This document shows positions 6,368 to 9,012 of a stretch of DNA of 9,012 nt, one piece after another. Source of the DNA: UBA922 sp964571295. Its GTDB lineage: Bacteria > Patescibacteriota > Patescibacteriia > Magasanikbacterales > UBA922. Each line of letters begins with the position of its first letter. Position 1 is the stretch's first letter. Location: assembly GCA_964571295.1 (NCBI GenBank), contig CAZNAO010000035.1, positions 1 through 9,012 on the forward strand, given 5' to 3'. Both the position numbers and the translations under genes were made by a program. Below the pieces are notes generated by a model, which saw nothing but the letters and a program-made list of their open reading frames with translations, was not told the DNA's origin and did not search any database.

Positions 6368-6404
6368 ATTTTTGGATTATTTCGTTTCGCTTGCAATGAT
6401 ATAC

Positions 6405-6487
6405 GCCGCGGTGATGGAATGGTAGACATGAGGGACTTAAAATCCCTTGATCGCAAGGTCGTGTGGGTTCGAGTCCCACCCGCGGCA
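6405..6487 (+). tRNA. tRNA-Leu (anticodon UAA)
   Basis: An 83-nt class II tRNA. The acceptor stem GCCGCGG (6405-6411) pairs with CCGCGGC (6480-6486), with A6487 as discriminator. The anticodon stem AGGGA/TCCCT encloses CTTAAAA with anticodon TAA at 6438-6440. A long variable arm (about 6449-6461) and a T arm GTGGG-TTCGAGT-CCCAC are present. CCA is not encoded. The bases after the anticodon give A36-A37-A38, the motif MiaA recognises. It lies 37 nt after the small membrane protein gene, has no convincing promoter of its own, and may be processed from that transcript. Confidence 0.97.
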
Positions 6488-6525
6488 CGAATTGGAAGAT
6501 TGGTTTATTGATAATTGGGTAAAAT

Positions 6526-6557
6526 AAAAAACCACCCGCACGAAAGGATGGTTTTTT
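6526..6557. terminator. Bidirectional terminator
   Basis: AAAAAACCA (6526-6534) pairs with TGGTTTTTT (6549-6557), and CC (6536-6537) pairs with GG (6546-6547) next to one C-A mismatch. The T run serves the tRNA-side transcript on the plus strand. The complementary run serves the AI-2E-family gene on the minus strand, whose stop codon is at 6572-6574. Confidence 0.85.
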
Positions 6558-6571
6558 GTTACTCTTTTTAA

Positions 6572-7642
6572 TTATTCCTCACTCAATTGCTTGTTGTAAT
6601 AATAGTCATAGATACTGAGAACTGAAAGATAGAGTGCGGCAATCACCGGACCGATCACGAAACCGGATACACCAAAGATAAAGATACCCCCGAGAGTGCT
6701 GAAGAAAATGACCAGTGGATGCATCTGGGTATCCCGGCCGACGAGCATGGGGCGGAGAAAGTTGTCTACGATACTAATAAGCCCGGTTCCAATAAGGAGC
6801 ACTATTGATTCCCAGAAATTACCCATGGCAAGCATGATAATACTTGCTGGGATAAGAATAAGCGGAGTTCCCAGTGCTGGCAAAATCGCAATAATTACCA
6901 TAATAACACTCCAAATGAGCACCCCTTGGATTCCGGTAATCCAGAACAACAATCCCCCAAGGAGACCTTGAATTCCTCCAATAATTACGGTGCTTTTCAG
7001 TGTTGAACGAACGGTAGAGGTAAATCGGTCATAAAGCATGTCCTCGTATTCTGATCCGATCGGAGAAATGTGTCCAAGGCGTTTCAACATGCGCTTACCG
7101 TCCTTGAAGAAATAATACAGGGTGTAGAGCATGATGATTGCCATCACAATGAATACGACTGAATTTTGGGTTACGTTTCTGAGACTGTTAAAAAGGAAAC
7201 TACTTATTGTCTGAGTAATTTTGCTTGCATATTCGGTCCAGTTTGTCCGAATAATGTCGAGATACGGACCCATTGGACTGTTTTCGAGCCACGATGATAC
7301 ATTTTCTGGATTGGTGAATAATCCGGATTGAGAAACTTTTTGATAGAGATTTACTGATTCATTTACTACGAGTGCGCTCAAGGTAAAGAGTGGAATGAAG
7401 ATGATGAACACAATAATGAGTACCGCAAGCAATGCGCTTACTCCTTCATGTTTTTTTGTATAGACAAGGAGACGCTGATACATGGGATAAAACACTGCTG
7501 CAGTGACTGCTGCCCAGAAGATCGGGTAGAAGAATGGGCGAAATAGGTAGAGCATGCCGAGACTGAGAAGACCAAGTACGCCGAAAAAGAATATGGAACG
7601 TACTCGGTCAAAGGTTACGGCATTTTTTGCAGTTCGAGGCAT
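6572..7642 (-). CDS. AI-2E/PerM family membrane transporter
   Basis: A 356-aa polytopic inner-membrane protein of the AI-2E (PerM, formerly UPF0118) family. Members have been linked to export of autoinducer-2 or to Na+/H+ exchange; the substrate here cannot be deduced. Hydrophobic segments fall at about 16-34, 37-53, 69-91, 161-183, several between 216 and 292, and about 310-350. A polar domain (about 95-155) lies between helices 3 and 4, as in the family. Family motifs include ILPALGTPLILIPASI, DNFLRPMLVG (293-302) and the FG..G..IGP signature (323-332). The length is typical. The gene appears monocistronic, with its own extended -10 promoter and terminator. No luxS or other quorum-sensing gene is nearby, so a signalling role should not be assumed. 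Confidence 0.92.
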   Translation of the reverse strand: MPRTAKNAVTFDRVRSIFFFGVLGLLSLGMLYLFRPFFYPIFWAAVTAAVFYPMYQRLLVYTKKHEGVSALLAVLIIVFIIFIPLFTLSALVVNESVNLYQKVSQSGLFTNPENVSSWLENSPMGPYLDIIRTNWTEYASKITQTISSFLFNSLRNVTQNSVVFIVMAIIMLYTLYYFFKDGKRMLKRLGHISPIGSEYEDMLYDRFTSTVRSTLKSTVIIGGIQGLLGGLLFWITGIQGVLIWSVIMVIIAILPALGTPLILIPASIIMLAMGNFWESIVLLIGTGLISIVDNFLRPMLVGRDTQMHPLVIFFSTLGGIFIFGVSGFVIGPVIAALYLSVLSIYDYYYNKQLSEE

Positions 7643-7664
7643 AGGATGATAGATTAATAAAGAG

Positions 7665-7673
7665 AGTATAGCA
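7665..7673 (-). promoter_or_regulatory. Extended -10 promoter of AI-2E-family gene
   Basis: On the minus strand TGC TATACT (7673-7665) forms an extended -10. A weak -35, TTAGAA, lies 18 bp upstream. The start would be near 7658, leaving a leader of about 15 nt before the ATG. No RBS is visible. Confidence 0.5.
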
Positions 7674-7689
7674 TGGAAATGGGAATTTT

Positions 7690-7750
7690 TCTAATTATTC
7701 TAATTAATCTAAGTACTCTAAAATTTTTAGAACAATTAAATTAATTAGAA
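7690..7750. repeat. AT-rich 9-nt-period repeat with nested hairpin
   Basis: TCTAA recurs at 7690, 7699, 7708 and 7717, exactly 9 nt apart. The inverted form TTAGA occurs at 7727 and 7745, 18 nt apart. TTCTAATTAAT (7698-7708) pairs perfectly with ATTAATTAGAA (7740-7750), and an inner stem TCTAA/TTAGA (7717-7721/7727-7731) can form inside. It begins 6 nt beyond the pseudouridine synthase stop codon. It may act as a 3'-end structure, but there is no T run typical of an intrinsic terminator on either side. Confidence 0.55.
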
Positions 7751-7755
7751 GAATT

Positions 7756-8202
7756 TTATATTTGTTTCCAGCGTCCGACTGAGAGTACCCCAAGCGAATA
7801 CTCACCCAATTTGATGCGCCGGATACCGACGACGTGATACCCGATCGTTTCAAACATCGTGCGAAGTTGTGTATCTGTTGTTTGTGTCGCCTGAAGGTGG
7901 ACCACTGAACGTTTGCCTTTATGTTTTTCTTCAATAATTTCAATTCCCGGAATCGTACTTCCTTCAATTGCAAGACCTTTGGTAAGAATGTTTTTCGCCT
8001 GTCTTGAAAGGTACTGATCGATCGTTATCTCATACTCACTGGATAACGTGTCCGTTTTTTTACTATCAGAAAAAACCAATAATCCTTCGGTGTCGCGGTC
8101 GAGATGGTCAAACAGGCGTACTTGTGAACGAAGTGTAGGATCAAGAAATTCTATTGCATTATCTGAGTTGTAATTAGTGGGTTTATTTAGAATGATTGTC
8201 AT
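7756..8202 (-). CDS. Miniature RsuA/RluB-like pseudouridine synthase
   Basis: A 148-aa protein matching the catalytic core of RsuA/RluB/RluE-type RNA pseudouridine synthases, which isomerise specific uridines in rRNA. Seen: the N-terminal LNKP (5-8); HLDRDTEGLLVFSD (33-46), where D35 aligns with the catalytic Asp of the usual GRLD.DTEGLL motif; YEITID, matching the Tyr strand; and the C-terminal block QLRTMFETIGYHVVGIRRIKLG with final LGVLSVGRW. It is short (RluE is about 217 aa, RsuA about 231), lacks the N-terminal S4 domain and has only about 27 residues between NKP and the catalytic Asp. The Arg of GRLD is His33, and the usual QIRRM reads QLRTM. It may be a reduced but working enzyme or one losing activity; the intact frame argues against a pseudogene. 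Target RNA is unknown. A TAG just upstream limits alternative starts, and no good RBS is seen. It is divergent from miaA, another RNA-modification gene. Confidence 0.8.
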   Translation of the reverse strand: MTIILNKPTNYNSDNAIEFLDPTLRSQVRLFDHLDRDTEGLLVFSDSKKTDTLSSEYEITIDQYLSRQAKNILTKGLAIEGSTIPGIEIIEEKHKGKRSVVHLQATQTTDTQLRTMFETIGYHVVGIRRIKLGEYSLGVLSVGRWKQI

Positions 8203-8234
8203 ATTTTTATGAATTTCCTGTATTCTTTTTTTCT

Positions 8235-8247
8235 GCTATAGTATAGC
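8235..8247. promoter_or_regulatory. Palindromic bidirectional promoter core
   Basis: GCTATAGTATAGC is a perfect odd palindrome centred on G8241. The plus strand gives TATAGT (8237-8242) behind TGC, an extended -10 for miaA with a start near 8249. The minus strand gives TATACT (8245-8240) for the pseudouridine synthase gene, with TTGCAG (8269-8264) as a -35 at 18-bp spacing. The two -10 elements overlap, so RNA polymerase can engage in only one direction at a time. Confidence 0.6.
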
Positions 8248-8277
8248 CAGTTTAGTACCTTATCTGCAACTTTTCAT

Positions 8278-9012
8278 ATGAGAAAAGAGAGTGCAAATTT
8301 GCCAAAAGTCATTGTATTGCTTGGGCCGACTACTTCGGGAAAAACGGAGTGGGGGGTTAGACTTGCTAAAAAATTCGATGGGGAAGTGATTTCCGCTGAT
8401 TCACGACAGATATATAAATATATGGATATTGGTACTGCAAAGCCTCGTGGTGAGTGGAAGTATACAGGTCTGCGCAGGGTGTATCAGGTCGATGGTGTGC
8501 CACATCATTTGGTCGATTTTTTGAATCCTGGGAAAACATTCACTGCTGCTGAATTTCGGGATCGGGCAATCAAGCATGTAAAAGCAATTACCCGTGCCGG
8601 ACATGTACCGATTGTTGTTGGAGGAACGGGGCTCTATATCGAAGCTTTGGTAAGTAATTATACCATTCCTCGAATCCCGGCTAATAAGAAATTGCGTGAG
8701 AGTTTTGAAGAAAAAACTACTACTGAGCTGGTGGCGTTGCTTGGAAAACTTGATCCTGACGCAGCTGCTTCGATCGATCCACACAATAAACGACGACTGA
8801 TCCGTGCACTTGAAGTATGTATTTTGTCGGGCGATCAATTTTCAAAACAAAAAAAGAAGGGCGAGCCTATTTTTAATGTGCTTAAACTTGGGATTACCGT
8901 ACCACGTGACATATTACACGAACGTATTGATCGACGCATCAAGGGGATGATCGAAGCAGGGCTCGAACGCGAAGTCAGATTTCTCATCAAGCAGAAGTAT
9001 GGATGGACACTT
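8278..9012 (+). CDS. miaA: tRNA dimethylallyltransferase, 3' end cut by window
   Basis: MiaA transfers the dimethylallyl group of DMAPP to N6 of A37 in tRNAs reading codons that start with U, the first step of i6A/ms2i6A formation. The 245 codons present stay open to the window edge; a full protein is usually about 300 aa, so roughly 60 residues are missing. Visible motifs are the P-loop GPTTSGKT (16-23), SADSRQIYKYMDIGTAKP (39-56) with D41 as the likely catalytic Asp, PHHLVDFLNP, the FTAAEFRDRA helix, PIVVGGTGLYIEAL, and DPHNKRRLIRALEV. A short basic insertion before PHH (about 57-75) is longer than in E. coli and is common in CPR-like MiaA from memory. The ATG at 8278 has no RBS. The tRNA-Leu(UAA) at 6405-6487 has the A36-A37-A38 motif of a MiaA substrate. 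Confidence 0.95.
   Translation, partial: MRKESANLPKVIVLLGPTTSGKTEWGVRLAKKFDGEVISADSRQIYKYMDIGTAKPRGEWKYTGLRRVYQVDGVPHHLVDFLNPGKTFTAAEFRDRAIKHVKAITRAGHVPIVVGGTGLYIEALVSNYTIPRIPANKKLRESFEEKTTTELVALLGKLDPDAAASIDPHNKRRLIRALEVCILSGDQFSKQKKKGEPIFNVLKLGITVPRDILHERIDRRIKGMIEAGLEREVRFLIKQKYGWTL

Noticed and set aside
7704..7973. 89-residue minus-strand ORF overlapping the pseudouridine synthase gene
   Set aside because: It is out of frame with the recognisable enzyme, and its end runs through the AT-rich repeat. I also considered it as a frameshifted continuation, but the 148-aa frame already contains the C-terminal family motifs.
1..9012. Mobile element, CRISPR array or defence island
   Set aside because: No transposase, integrase, terminal inverted repeats, repeat-spacer structure or defence domain was seen. 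Gene content is housekeeping apart from one unknown protein.

Overview
The window most likely comes from a member of the Candidate Phyla Radiation (Patescibacteria, Parcubacteria-like). The reasons are the small compact genes, the mid-40s GC feel, the scarcity of Shine-Dalgarno sequences, the CPR flavour of the UppS and MiaA proteins, and an uncharacterised protein of a type I associate with these genomes. The placement is an inference from gene content and style; there is no rRNA or marker gene here to prove it. TGA is used as a normal stop (pduO-type gene), so this is not one of the TGA-recoding CPR lineages.

Layout. Positions 1-273 are a regulatory region holding a DnaA-box match, an extended -10 promoter, two NrdR-type operators 32 bp apart and a terminator-like hairpin in the leader. 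Positions 274-3807 encode a full-length adenosylcobalamin-dependent class II ribonucleotide reductase (nrdJ), followed by an intrinsic terminator. Positions 3874-4740 encode a 288-residue protein of unknown function. It converges, with a 10-nt gap, on uppS (4751-5434, minus strand), which makes the undecaprenyl carrier lipid. Divergent from uppS is a PduO-type corrinoid adenosyltransferase (5508-6092), overlapped by a small three-helix membrane protein of CBU_0592 type (6047-6367) and followed by tRNA-Leu(UAA) (6405-6487). A bidirectional terminator (6526-6557) separates this group from an AI-2E/PerM-family membrane protein on the minus strand (6572-7642). Beyond an AT-rich repeat/hairpin (7690-7750) lies a miniature RsuA-like pseudouridine synthase (minus strand, 7756-8202). 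It shares a palindromic bidirectional promoter with miaA (8278 to the window end, truncated at the edge).

How it fits together. The two cobalamin genes form a functional pair: the adenosyltransferase makes the 5'-deoxyadenosylcobalamin that NrdJ needs to generate its thiyl radical. No corrinoid synthesis or uptake gene is visible, so salvage is implied. NrdR, an ATP/dATP-sensing repressor, probably controls nrdJ. MiaA and UppS both consume C5 isoprenoid units. MiaA modifies A37 of tRNAs reading UNN codons, and the tRNA-Leu(UAA) encoded here carries the A36-A37-A38 motif that MiaA recognises.

Most of the window is ordinary housekeeping. The points most worth a second look are the well-formed NrdR/DnaA-type control region, the unknown 288-residue protein, the reduced pseudouridine synthase and the symmetric promoter at 8235-8247. 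I found no mobile element, CRISPR array or evident new defence system.
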